Shown one piece after another: positions 1-7,280 of a stretch of 16,882 bases of DNA. Numbering within the stretch: position 1 is the stretch's first letter; each line of letters begins with the position of its first letter. The notes beneath the pieces are model-generated. The model made no database searches, was not told the DNA's origin, and saw only the letters and a list, made by a program, of their open reading frames with translations. A program made the position numbers and the translations under genes. Source of the DNA: an uncultured bacterium (GTDB taxonomy: Bacteria > Cyanobacteriota > Vampirovibrionia > Gastranaerophilales > Gastranaerophilaceae); assembly GCA_905211505.1 (NCBI GenBank), contig CAJMAX010000022.1, forward strand, positions 1-16,882, written 5' to 3'.

Positions 1-45
1 AAAATACTTTATATAAATATAAAATTATTTTTTGGGGATACATTT

Positions 46-1164
46 ATGGGAATTGGACATATTAGTCAAAAAGCAGTGCTTCTGTCAAAAACAATAGGTC
101 AAAAACGCGGTTTAAGTCCTTTAACAGAAGATATTTACAGATTTGTAAATAAAAAAGGTGAACAGAATGTTTTCACAATATTCAGAGACGAACGAAACAT
201 ACCTATGAAAAAACTTCTTAAAAATGAAACAACAGGTGTAGAGAAAGTAAGACATTATACTTATAAGACATATAAATTTAAAAACGGAGAAACTGTTCCT
301 TATAAAATTGTTACAACTAATACTACAAACGGTCTAAGTGTTAAAGAAAGAACAACAGAGATTATAGCAACTGCTCAAAATGGCAGCAAGATTGATGTAC
401 CAAAGACAAAATCAAGTTTTATTCAACAAGAAGCAAACGGAAACAGATTTGAAAAAAGCTCTATACTAAGATTCTCAAATGGGCAAAAACCTGTAGGCGT
501 AATAAGCAATATAGAAAGAACTCAGGACGGGAATATTATTTCAAAAAAAACAGTTGTTCATAAAACTAATGGCGAAAAAGCAAAAATCATATCTGATTTG
601 TTTTACAATACTGCGACATATGACGATATAAGTTTTAAGTCTGAAATTATAAAAGCGTTGAAATCGGAAATGGGATTAAAGGACTATGGTATAACTGTAA
701 AACCTGCACATATAGGCTATACCCCAGGTAGGATAAATACTTATGCAAGATATGAGCATAAAAGTAAAACAGTTTCTTTAAATGTGGACGTGCCTGCTGT
801 AAATCAAAGAAAACAATTTGCTAGTGAGATTGCCCATGAACTTACCCATGCTTGGCAATTTAGAGAAATGGAATTGCTTGAACAGGGACTTTTAAGCGGA
901 GCAAGAAAAGAAGCTGCCCAGATTTATAAAAACGAAATTTCAAATTATATAAAAGGTTCTGCGACAGATAAAGCTCAGCATGCTGCATACAAGGCACAAG
1001 TTGTTGAAACTAAAGCACGTGAGTTTCAAAAGTTTGTGGAGCAATATTACAAACAAAACTTGAAAAATATTTATAATAGACATGTGCAGGGTATAATTCC
1101 ACCCCAAATTGGAATCACAGCCCCTCTTCCTGTAGGTGCTTTGAAAGACAAAGACATACTTTAA
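46..1164 (+). CDS. Hypothetical protein with HELTH zinc-metallopeptidase motif
   Basis: 372 aa, unrecognised as a whole. ATG at 46 is preceded by GGGGA at 34-38 with 7-base spacing. There is no signal peptide or membrane segment. Residues 70-180 look like a run of short beta strands with recurring 'NG' turns (for example around residues 80, 95, 112, 145 and 175). Residues 259-268 read ASEIAHELTH, giving the HExxH zinc-binding and catalytic motif at 264-268, followed by AWQ. A downstream Glu at 321 or 325 (VVETKAREF) could be the third zinc ligand, as in gluzincin-type proteases. HELTH-x-x-Q resembles cores found in some effector or phage-associated zincins, but I cannot assign a family. It is the only gene here in this orientation before 7281, separated from the six-gene block by tRNA-Ser. 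A metallopeptidase fold is likely; the substrate is unknown. Confidence 0.75.
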   Translation: MGIGHISQKAVLLSKTIGQKRGLSPLTEDIYRFVNKKGEQNVFTIFRDERNIPMKKLLKNETTGVEKVRHYTYKTYKFKNGETVPYKIVTTNTTNGLSVKERTTEIIATAQNGSKIDVPKTKSSFIQQEANGNRFEKSSILRFSNGQKPVGVISNIERTQDGNIISKKTVVHKTNGEKAKIISDLFYNTATYDDISFKSEIIKALKSEMGLKDYGITVKPAHIGYTPGRINTYARYEHKSKTVSLNVDVPAVNQRKQFASEIAHELTHAWQFREMELLEQGLLSGARKEAAQIYKNEISNYIKGSATDKAQHAAYKAQVVETKAREFQKFVEQYYKQNLKNIYNRHVQGIIPPQIGITAPLPVGALKDKDIL

Positions 1165-1245
1165 TTTCTGCTTTAAGTGCACAAAAATCGTATGATTTAA
1201 AATTCACAGTATCTTACTACTTCCTACCATTGTAAACTTAGCATT

Positions 1246-1265
1246 GTTAGGCATGTATGCCTAAC
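1246..1265. repeat. Palindrome, nine-base arms
   Basis: GTTAGGCAT and ATGCCTAAC flank a 2-base centre, forming a perfect inverted repeat. No T-run follows on either strand, so it is a poor intrinsic terminator. It lies between the HELTH gene and tRNA-Ser and overlaps the stop codon of the fragment at 1247-1348. Confidence 0.5.
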
Positions 1266-1348
1266 CGACAATTAAAATCTTCTTTGCAAACTGGACATTC
1301 AAATACATGAATGACATACGAAAAATTTGCAATACTAAATAAAATAAA
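1247..1348 (-). pseudogene. Possible zinc-finger-like gene fragment beside tRNA-Ser
   Basis: One minus-strand frame is open from the 3' edge of tRNA-Ser to a TAA at 1247-1249. It reads about 33 codons with no ATG, GTG or TTG start. Its last residues are FECPVCKEDFNCRLGIHA, with F-x-C-x2-C-x3-F ... L-x2-H spacing close to a C2H2 zinc finger. It could be the tail of a gene lost by deletion, or a chance reading. There is no promoter or ribosome binding site of its own. Confidence 0.22.
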
Positions 1349-1350
1349 AA

Positions 1351-1437
1351 CGGAGAAGGCGGGATTCGAACCCGCGGTGAAATTGCTCCCACACAGACTT
1401 TCCAAGTCTGCACCTTAAGCCTCTCGGACACCTCTCC
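1351..1437 (-). tRNA. tRNA-Ser (anticodon GGA)
   Basis: An 87-base class II tRNA. The acceptor stem GGAGAGG pairs with CTTCTCC (one G-T wobble), and the discriminator is G at 1351, as usual for serine tRNAs. The anticodon arm CAGAC-TTGGAAA-GTCTG gives anticodon GGA (plus-strand 1401-1403), reading UCC/UCU. A long variable arm follows, then the T arm GCGGG-TTCGAAT-CCCGC. CCA is not encoded. The next bases on the transcribed strand are T-rich (TTTTTATTTTATTT), which may help end transcription. It lies 25 bases beyond the DUF2997 gene stop, and a separate promoter at 1466-1494 is visible. Confidence 0.97.
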
Positions 1438-1462
1438 AAAGATAACTTTGTATGTTTATACT

Positions 1463-1666
1463 CTAATTATCTTTTAAACGCTGCATTTCGTCAAGTTCTA
1501 ATATTTCTTGCTGATAAAATTCTTCAGTTCGCTCTATATTATAGATTTTTGCATCTGCTAATTTGGCAAGAACTTTAGCATAATCTGTACATCTTTTACC
1601 TTTGATTCCTTCTGTCTCCATTTGTATTGTTCCGTCAGGAAACAATCTTATTTTCATTTTTCCCAT
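1463..1666 (-). CDS. DUF2997 family small protein
   Basis: 67 aa. Start ATG at 1666, with GTAGGAG six bases upstream; this site overlaps the stop codon of the Ycf35-like gene, so the two genes are tightly coupled. The protein fits DUF2997: a short strand with the Asp-Gly-Thr-Ile turn (KIRLFPDGTIQMETEG), then GIKGKRCTDYAKVLAKLADAK with a conserved Gly and Cys, then a charged helix ending QEILELDEMQRL. The family is small, of unknown function, and repeatedly found beside DUF1257 and Ycf46-like ATPases. Its position here as last gene of the block agrees with that. An ACP-like or client-type partner role for the ATPase is possible but unproven. Confidence 0.85.
   Translation of the reverse strand: MGKMKIRLFPDGTIQMETEGIKGKRCTDYAKVLAKLADAKIYNIERTEEFYQQEILELDEMQRLKDN
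1466..1494 (-). promoter_or_regulatory. Sigma-70-type promoter for tRNA-Ser, inside the preceding gene
   Basis: On the minus strand, TTGACG (1494-1489) and GATAAT (1471-1466) are separated by exactly 17 bases, each one mismatch from consensus. The predicted start is near 1459, about 22 bases before the tRNA 5' end. The -35 box lies within the last codons of the DUF2997 gene (Leu-Asp-Glu). Confidence 0.6.
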
Positions 1667-1675
1667 CCTGCACTC

Positions 1676-2941
1676 CTACACATCAATTGTCAAAACAATC
1701 GAATTATCTTCCAATACAGATTCACTTTCCAGACGCAAATTTTCATCCTCAAGGCGCTCTTTTATTTTATTATAAGTCATTTCCTGAATATTCAATCCGT
1801 ATTCTTCATTAAGATCATTTATAATATCTTCACATTCGCCTTTGTTTGACACCTGTGTAATATCCAGGGTATATGCACCTGTACCATCTTTTTTATGGTA
1901 TATCATCTCCATACCAAATAATTTACATGTAATTTCATCATTTGATTCTACAAGTTCTTCAGCTCCGTGTTCAAGTAATGTATTTAATAACATACCTTTA
2001 TCTGTATAATTTGTATTATAAGTATACACGATTGTAGATTGATCGTTTATCAATCTTAAATCTCTTGCAGCAGCAATATTTAATTTTCTAAAAATTATTT
2101 CTGCTTCTTTATTTATAGCCGCATTATTTTGACCTGAAAATTCAGCTGTATAAAAACCATCTTTCAATACCCAATTCAATGTAGCATCACTATTTTTTAA
2201 TGGAGTTTGAGAATTACCCTCATAATACAGATAATTAGCTTTTCTTAAAAGTTGTTTCAACTCTTTAGGCTGGATATTTGTTCGAATTTTTAAATTTTTC
2301 AGTTGACCGTAAGTCACATTTGTTCCTTGATAATCACCAGTCATACCTATATTTAAAATTGTAACCTTTTGTTCTACTTCCAGTAAAAAATCCGTTTCAT
2401 TAACAGGTTTATAATATCTTACATTCTGACCCTCTACCTCTGCAACAATTTCAGAATCAGAGGTCGAATAGATATGTTTGGCATTTTCTTTTTTTAATTG
2501 TACATAAATATCTTTAAGACTTGTATAAGATGTTTCGTAATTAAAATAGAAATACTCATTTGAATTCAGTAAACGAACATTTCGCTGCGCAAGCCCGTCT
2601 AAAGTTTGAAAAAGGTCTTCCCCTGCAGATTGCAAAGTTTGTGAATCTGTGTTCCCGAACAAATTTGCAACGCAATATTTCCCCTTAGTCTGCCAACAAA
2701 CATTCAAACCGTTCTCAAATTCAAAAATATCCGGTTTTAATTCTCTACCTGAAGTTTGAGCCATAAAACCTTTCATCTCAGAATACTCTAGATTTGTCAA
2801 TACAGCAATCGAGCGTAAATTTTTATTAGCAATTGCGGCATTTACAACTGTATCGTCAGATGCACGTCTCAATTTTTCATTCTTGGCTTCTTCTGGACTA
2901 ATTAAAAAAGCCATTGGATAAGCCATTAAAGTAATTGACAC
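1676..2941 (-). CDS. Ycf35/DUF1257-like protein, internally duplicated
   Basis: 421 aa. GTG start at 2941, with AAGGAAGG 11-16 bases upstream. Classical Ycf35/DUF1257 proteins are roughly 120-130 aa, so this one is about three times as long. Two halves align by eye with an offset near 173 residues: about 49-192 and 222-363. Matching stations include AGEDLFQTL/EAEIIFRKL, RNVRLLNSN/RDLRLINDQ, NYETSYT/TYNTNYT and a shared VEQ/ITQ end. The C-terminus (about 355-421) carries the Ycf35-like ending, with a helix after the LDITQ strand, YGLNIQEMTY, then EDNSIVLTIDV. No signal peptide or membrane segment is visible. It is the fifth gene of the block, 21 bases after the AAA+ gene. Family placement is by pattern and gene context; function is unknown. 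Confidence 0.7.
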   Translation of the reverse strand: MSITLMAYPMAFLISPEEAKNEKLRRASDDTVVNAAIANKNLRSIAVLTNLEYSEMKGFMAQTSGRELKPDIFEFENGLNVCWQTKGKYCVANLFGNTDSQTLQSAGEDLFQTLDGLAQRNVRLLNSNEYFYFNYETSYTSLKDIYVQLKKENAKHIYSTSDSEIVAEVEGQNVRYYKPVNETDFLLEVEQKVTILNIGMTGDYQGTNVTYGQLKNLKIRTNIQPKELKQLLRKANYLYYEGNSQTPLKNSDATLNWVLKDGFYTAEFSGQNNAAINKEAEIIFRKLNIAAARDLRLINDQSTIVYTYNTNYTDKGMLLNTLLEHGAEELVESNDEITCKLFGMEMIYHKKDGTGAYTLDITQVSNKGECEDIINDLNEEYGLNIQEMTYNKIKERLEDENLRLESESVLEDNSIVLTIDV

Positions 2942-2962
2942 AATTAATCAACCTTCCTTTCT

Positions 2963-4585
2963 TTATACATCCAATGCCCTGCCGCCTCGAGAGGAGTTAA
3001 CATCATCATCCTCATTCTCAGACTTCGCATATTCAACCATATCATCTTTTTTAGTTGCAGCTACAGCCCTGATATTTGCCCACTGACGCAATGATAATAT
3101 TTGTTCTTTTTGAGTTACAGATAAAGGTACAACATTTTTTATAGTATTTGTCAAATCAGAAAATTCAAGAGGTCTATTGTTAAAAAATGCTTCATACAAT
3201 GCAGTAATAACAACTTGTTCGATTTCTGCACCTACAAAACCTTCAGTCATTTGAGCCAATTGTTTATACAAATCATCATTGACTTCTAATTTACTTGCGA
3301 CATCTTTATCTTTAAGCCTTTTGGACAAATGCAATTTGAAAATTTCTTGACGCTCTCTTTGAGTTGGTAAATCAACAAAGAATATCTCATCAAAACGACC
3401 TTTTCTAAGTAACTCTGCAGGAAGACTACTAATATTATTGGCAGTTGCAATAACAAATACAGGAGCTGATTTTTCCTGCATCCAGGTTAAAAAGGTTCCA
3501 AAAATCCTTGAAGATGTACCACTGTCTCCATTTGAATTTAAACCACTTAAACTTTTTTCAATTTCATCTACCCATAAAATAGATGGAGCAACGGCTTCTG
3601 CTGTTTTAATTGCTTTTCGCATATTTTCTTCGGAACTTCCGACGATGCCTGAAAAAATCTTACCAAAATCCAACTTTAACAGCGGTAACTGCCAAGCAGC
3701 ACTCATAGCTTTAGCAGTCAAACTCTTTCCGCAACCAGGAACCCCGGTAATGAGTACCCCTTTTGGCGCCGGCAAGCAATATTTTTTAGCAGATTCTGAC
3801 CAAGAATTATTTCTTTTACGGAGCCAGTTTTTTAGATTTTCCAGACCACCTACATCAGCAATTTTAATATCTGTATTGATAAACTCAAGAATGCCTGTCT
3901 TTTTAATAACCTGCATTTTTTCACTCAAAATTGTACTTAAATCTTCACCATCTATTCTTCCATCATTAACCATTGCAAGAGCAAAAGCATTTTCTGCCTC
4001 CTGCAAAGTCAACCCCAGGGCAGCTTTACATATTCTTTCTTTGCCGTTTTCATCAAGTTTTGAGGTATCTATTTGCTTATTTTGAGTAATCATTTTATCA
4101 AATTTCGATTTTATTTCTTCTAGCGATGGAAGCGGCATATCAACAATAGTAATTTCTTTTTGCATAGTTTCAGGAATCAACAATTCTGAGGCTATGAAAA
4201 TTACATTTTTGCGATATTTACTTGTTTTAAGATTCCCAATATTATCTCTGAGTCGTCTCACTACATTATAATCAACCTGCCTGCCTTTGACTCCAAAATA
4301 TACATGAAAGTCACACATTACAAACACCGCATTTTTATTACATTCTTTAATAAAATCGATAGCTTTATCAGGGCTATTTGTACCATCAATTTTTTGTCCA
4401 TTCAAGACAAAACCGTTTGTTTGAGTCCAGACATAAACATCTCGCGGAACTTTTATCAACTTTTCAGAACTTGCAATTTTCTTTACTAAACTTACAGCAC
4501 GCTCTTCTTCCCAGGTAGTTATATAAATATAGGGGAATCGAGCCCTAAAAAGCCTTGATAGCTGCGTAATAATTTTATTATCCAT
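2963..4585 (-). CDS. Ycf46-like AAA+ ATPase
   Basis: 540 aa, the usual size for Ycf46-type ATPases. ATG at 4585 is preceded by TGAGGT. Residues 1-230 form the characteristic N-terminal region: it starts with an arginine-rich helix and PYIYITTWEEERA, and holds a degenerate P-loop-like domain. Residues 243-490 are a single classical AAA+ module: Walker A GVPGCGKS at 281-288, Walker B ILWVDE at 336-341, sensor 1 IATAN at 379-383, arginine-finger region RKGRFDE at 394-400, and sensor 2/helical-lid GFVGAEIEQ at 449-457. The C-terminal 40 residues are acidic and probably flexible, ending GGRALDV. The protein is soluble and presumably a hexamer. Ycf46 is encoded in cyanobacteria and red-algal plastids, where a link to inorganic-carbon use has been proposed; the operon here gives no photosynthetic context. 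Remodelling of partner proteins encoded alongside is the likely role, by inference. Confidence 0.92.
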   Translation of the reverse strand: MDNKIITQLSRLFRARFPYIYITTWEEERAVSLVKKIASSEKLIKVPRDVYVWTQTNGFVLNGQKIDGTNSPDKAIDFIKECNKNAVFVMCDFHVYFGVKGRQVDYNVVRRLRDNIGNLKTSKYRKNVIFIASELLIPETMQKEITIVDMPLPSLEEIKSKFDKMITQNKQIDTSKLDENGKERICKAALGLTLQEAENAFALAMVNDGRIDGEDLSTILSEKMQVIKKTGILEFINTDIKIADVGGLENLKNWLRKRNNSWSESAKKYCLPAPKGVLITGVPGCGKSLTAKAMSAAWQLPLLKLDFGKIFSGIVGSSEENMRKAIKTAEAVAPSILWVDEIEKSLSGLNSNGDSGTSSRIFGTFLTWMQEKSAPVFVIATANNISSLPAELLRKGRFDEIFFVDLPTQRERQEIFKLHLSKRLKDKDVASKLEVNDDLYKQLAQMTEGFVGAEIEQVVITALYEAFFNNRPLEFSDLTNTIKNVVPLSVTQKEQILSLRQWANIRAVAATKKDDMVEYAKSENEDDDVNSSRGGRALDV

Positions 4586-4607
4586 CTGATTTACCTCATT
4601 CTGCTTA

Positions 4608-5216
4608 TTATTTTACTTTATTTTTCCCGAGTTGTAAACTAAAACTTTGATTTATACGGTCAAAATCCCCCATTCCATTGATTTCCAACCTGCCGTCTTT
4701 CGAAATCCTAACTTCAATCTTATTTTTATACTCTTTTATAATTGTCTCATTATATCTATCTGATAAAAAGATATATCTCTGGTTAGATGAACCAACCCAC
4801 GGTCGCGACAAATCATAATTTTCGATTTCAAATCCGCCATCAATCAATAAATCAGTATATTTTAGCAGGGAATTTATATTTTTATCATTTTTAGCCCGCA
4901 ACTCTTCCAATGTATAACCCGAAAAGCAAATTATAGATAAACCTTCAGATTTTACCATCTTAGCAAGAGACGCTAAATCTTCAGCCTGTTCAAAAGGTTC
5001 TCCGCCTAAAAAAGTTACCCCCTCTATTTTATCCTTTTCTTTAAGTATTAATTTAAAAAGACTATCCACACTATAATTTTGACCTGCACCAAAAGGCCAT
5101 GTATCCTTAGCCCAGCAATCTGGACAATGTTTTTTACATCCCTGAACCCAAATGCAAAACCTGATTCCCGGGCCTTCTACAGAAGTCTTGGATAGAATTT
5201 TATAAATATTAAGCAT
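4608..5216 (-). CDS. NrdG-like radical-SAM (4Fe-4S single-cluster) activase
   Basis: 202 aa. ATG at 5216 overlaps the preceding TAA stop by one base (TAATG), so translation is coupled. The radical-SAM motif is C27-x3-C31-x2-C34 (CKKHCPDC), preceded by EGPGIR. GGEPF at 71-75 contacts the methionine of SAM. The segment near 121-148 (TDLLIDGGFE ... GSSNQR) matches glycyl-radical activases of the NrdG type. Such enzymes reductively cleave SAM, usually to install a glycyl radical. No nrdD or other glycyl-radical enzyme is in the window, and its neighbours are the AAA+ and DUF genes. I therefore see it as a dedicated component of this block rather than a ribonucleotide reductase activase. Confidence 0.9.
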   Translation of the reverse strand: MLNIYKILSKTSVEGPGIRFCIWVQGCKKHCPDCWAKDTWPFGAGQNYSVDSLFKLILKEKDKIEGVTFLGGEPFEQAEDLASLAKMVKSEGLSIICFSGYTLEELRAKNDKNINSLLKYTDLLIDGGFEIENYDLSRPWVGSSNQRYIFLSDRYNETIIKEYKNKIEVRISKDGRLEINGMGDFDRINQSFSLQLGKNKVK

Positions 5217-6160
5217 TAGAAATCTATAGCCTTATCTTCATAATCATCATAACCGCTTTGTGATGAGTCATCAGATACAGTAGTAATCATTGCTTTTATT
5301 TTTTGTACAAATTGCTCGCTAACAGAAGCTGTATTTATAAAATCATCTTCCGTTGCAAATAAACCGTTTAAGTCTCTGTACTCAACAAGCTTTTTGGCGA
5401 TTACTATATCTATACCAGGGAGTAATGATAATTCACTTGCCACAGCCTTATTTACATTAATTTTTCCAGACACAGAATATAAAATATCACCCATCTCTTG
5501 AAATTCCTGAGGTTTAATTTCACGTTCTTTTGTTCTTTCTGCAATCTTTATATGTTCAATATCAACAAAATCATCAGCATATTCTCTTTGCTTATTAGTA
5601 CCATCAGCATAGCTATCAGGACGAATATTATTAATATCTACAAATTTTGAGCTATTATCACAAGGAGAATCTGTTTTAATATTGTCACTTTCAGAATTTT
5701 TACTGGACACAGCTCTTGGTACAAGTTCTATCGTAACCTCTGTCTCATAACTAAAAAATGAAACCAGAGAATCAATACATATAAATCCGTCAAAAACTTT
5801 ACAAACCTGATTCCAACACTTGTTAATATTAACTTTATTTGATTTTAAAATCGTAAAAGTTCTTATATCTTTTTTATTTGTCAAAACATTTTCTATAACT
5901 ACAATCTTTTCATCAGGGGTATATTTTACGGTACAGTGGTCATTGTAAATAGTATACTGATTAAACACATATTTTTTGGGAACTTTTGTAATACTGTTTT
6001 TATATGCTGCATCCAAAGCCAAATTTCTAAAAAACAAAATAAATGGCAGAGCAAGCAGAAATATTACTAACACAAAATTAGCCAGTAACTTCGAAATAAA
6101 AAACAACACAATATAACCGCAAATAAATGTTATTATAAATTTGAATAAACCTTTTTTCAT
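5216..6160 (-). CDS. Membrane protein with C-terminal helix-hairpin-helix domain (paralogue 2)
   Basis: 314 aa from ATG at 6160; an upstream in-frame GTG at 6178 is possible but has no better signal. Residues 7-46 form two closely spaced hydrophobic segments. Residues 60-125 form a domain shared with the gene upstream: YTIYNDHCTVK near 69-79, and NKCWNQVCKVFD at 113-124, with conserved C76, C115 and C120. A polar linker (150-228) contains two FVDI motifs. Residues 231-293 are a ComEA-type helix-hairpin-helix: KINVNKA, LLPGIDIVIAKKLVEYRD, then GLFATEDDF. The acidic tail ends AIDF. Such HhH folds bind DNA backbone without sequence specificity. The region before Met1 has no Shine-Dalgarno site but an extended -10-like box. 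Function is unknown. Confidence 0.85.
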   Translation of the reverse strand: MKKGLFKFIITFICGYIVLFFISKLLANFVLVIFLLALPFILFFRNLALDAAYKNSITKVPKKYVFNQYTIYNDHCTVKYTPDEKIVVIENVLTNKKDIRTFTILKSNKVNINKCWNQVCKVFDGFICIDSLVSFFSYETEVTIELVPRAVSSKNSESDNIKTDSPCDNSSKFVDINNIRPDSYADGTNKQREYADDFVDIEHIKIAERTKEREIKPQEFQEMGDILYSVSGKINVNKAVASELSLLPGIDIVIAKKLVEYRDLNGLFATEDDFINTASVSEQFVQKIKAMITTVSDDSSQSGYDDYEDKAIDF

Positions 6161-6168
6161 ACAACTAC

Positions 6169-6177
6169 AGAATACCA
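6169..6177 (-). promoter_or_regulatory. Possible internal extended -10 promoter of the second HhH gene
   Basis: TG-G-TATTCT on the minus strand (TG at 6177-6176, box at 6174-6169) ends eight bases before the ATG at 6160. It would place the transcript start one or two bases before the start codon. No convincing -35 box is seen. A nearby TATAAT at 6185-6180 is an alternative. Confidence 0.3.
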
Positions 6178-6225
6178 CAATTATAAATCCGGTAATGATA
6201 TAAACGTATGATTTTAAATAAAAAA

Positions 6226-7155
6226 TTAAAAATCTACAATTCTGCTTTGCTCTTCTCCGTCATTATTTTCAGGATGCTGCTCACTTTTCTTAATAGTTAT
6301 CACGGGTCTAAGTTTCTCAGCAAAGAAATCTTTAATATTTGCACGTTTAAAAAAGTCTTCTTCTGAGGCAAATAATCCGTACTTATCCCTAGATTCAACA
6401 ATCTTTTTAGCCTGAATAATATTAATACCTGGCAAAGCCGCAATTTCATCAACTGTTGCACTATTCACATCAACACTATGAACAGGCGCAGCCAAATCTT
6501 GATTTTTAACAACATTTGCTGGCGGTAAAACTATAGAATTAACAAGCCCTCCTGCAGACAAGTTGTTTACACCATCAAATTTTGGCCCCACTTTTGAATT
6601 ATCAATATTTATCTGTTTTGATTCTGGCAAAGTATCTTGTTTTACAGTGGATTCAATACGAATAACTTTATTTTTGGGAACATCCAATAAAAAAGCCAAG
6701 GTTGTCACATTACTATCAAAATCAAAAGCACTACAAACATTACTCCAGCATTTATTTATTTTATATTTTTCCTTAGAGGTAATTGTAAACATACTTTTTT
6801 TATTTTGGATATCAGGAATATTTTCCATAACAATCAATTTATCATTCGGAAAAAATTTTACTGTACAATGATTATTTGCAATAGTATTATCACCAACAAC
6901 AAACTGTTTACTTACCATAGATATACTATGTTTAAACTCGCTTTCAATTAAAAATCTACCAACCAACATTCCTATAAATATTAATATAAAAAGTACAACA
7001 GGAACAGCAATAGGATGACTCATCCAAAAGTCTAAAGCATAAAACAGGCCTATAACACCAAGAATAGCTATTGATATAACATAGGATAACATAGGGTCTC
7101 TCCGGCGTCTAACCCCCGGAACTAATAAAGCTAGAATACAAAAAATAATTCTCAT
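6226..7155 (-). CDS. Membrane protein with C-terminal helix-hairpin-helix domain (paralogue 1)
   Basis: 309 aa and the first gene of the six-gene block. RRRRD at 16-20 precedes two membrane helices (about 22-43 and 47-70), so the N-terminus and the large C-terminal part should both be cytoplasmic. Residues 84-145 are the domain shared with paralogue 2: NTIANNHCTVK near 90-100 and NKCWSNVCSAFD at 134-145, with C97, C136 and C141. A low-complexity linker follows. Residues 226-286 form a ComEA-type helix-hairpin-helix (VDVNSATVDEIAALPGI, QAKKIVESRD, GLFASEEDF). The tail is polar and ends IVDF. Membrane anchor plus HhH recalls ComEA, but the predicted cytoplasmic placement and the extra Cys-containing domain set it apart. 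ATG at 7155 has no Shine-Dalgarno site; see the promoter at 7163-7191. Confidence 0.85.
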   Translation of the reverse strand: MRIIFCILALLVPGVRRRRDPMLSYVISIAILGVIGLFYALDFWMSHPIAVPVVLFILIFIGMLVGRFLIESEFKHSISMVSKQFVVGDNTIANNHCTVKFFPNDKLIVMENIPDIQNKKSMFTITSKEKYKINKCWSNVCSAFDFDSNVTTLAFLLDVPKNKVIRIESTVKQDTLPESKQINIDNSKVGPKFDGVNNLSAGGLVNSIVLPPANVVKNQDLAAPVHSVDVNSATVDEIAALPGINIIQAKKIVESRDKYGLFASEEDFFKRANIKDFFAEKLRPVITIKKSEQHPENNDGEEQSRIVDF

Positions 7156-7162
7156 AACCTAA

Positions 7163-7191
7163 AGTATACAAATTTATCATAAAAAAAGCAA
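7163..7191 (-). promoter_or_regulatory. Promoter of the six-gene block, predicted leaderless
   Basis: TTGCTT (7191-7186) and TATACT (7168-7163) on the minus strand are 17 bases apart. The -10 box ends seven bases before the ATG at 7155, so the predicted transcript start coincides with the start codon. Confidence 0.5.
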
Positions 7192-7265
7192 GCAAAATAT
7201 TTTAGACTTAGATTTTTTACAAAGCAAGATTTCAAAAAGGGTTATATAAAATCAATATGCTTTTA

Positions 7266-7274
7266 TGCTAAAAT
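7266..7274 (+). promoter_or_regulatory. Extended -10 promoter of aroA, predicted leaderless
   Basis: TG-C-TAAAAT at 7266-7274 is an extended -10 element. Six bases separate it from the GTG start of aroA at 7281. No good -35 box is seen, which extended -10 promoters tolerate. There is no purine-rich ribosome binding site between it and the GTG. Confidence 0.5.
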
Positions 7275-7280
7275 AAATCT

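Noticed and set aside
3438..4085. 215-codon open frame on the plus strand
   Set aside because: It lies wholly opposite the conserved AAA+ core, with no ribosome binding site or recognisable product.
4608..5216. NrdG proper (anaerobic ribonucleotide reductase activase)
   Set aside because: The motifs fit, but there is no nrdD and the gene is embedded among AAA+/DUF partners, so the specific name is not supported.
5216..7155. ComEA DNA-uptake receptors
   Set aside because: The HhH matches, but two membrane helices, a predicted cytoplasmic C-terminus, an extra domain and the lack of comEC argue against it.
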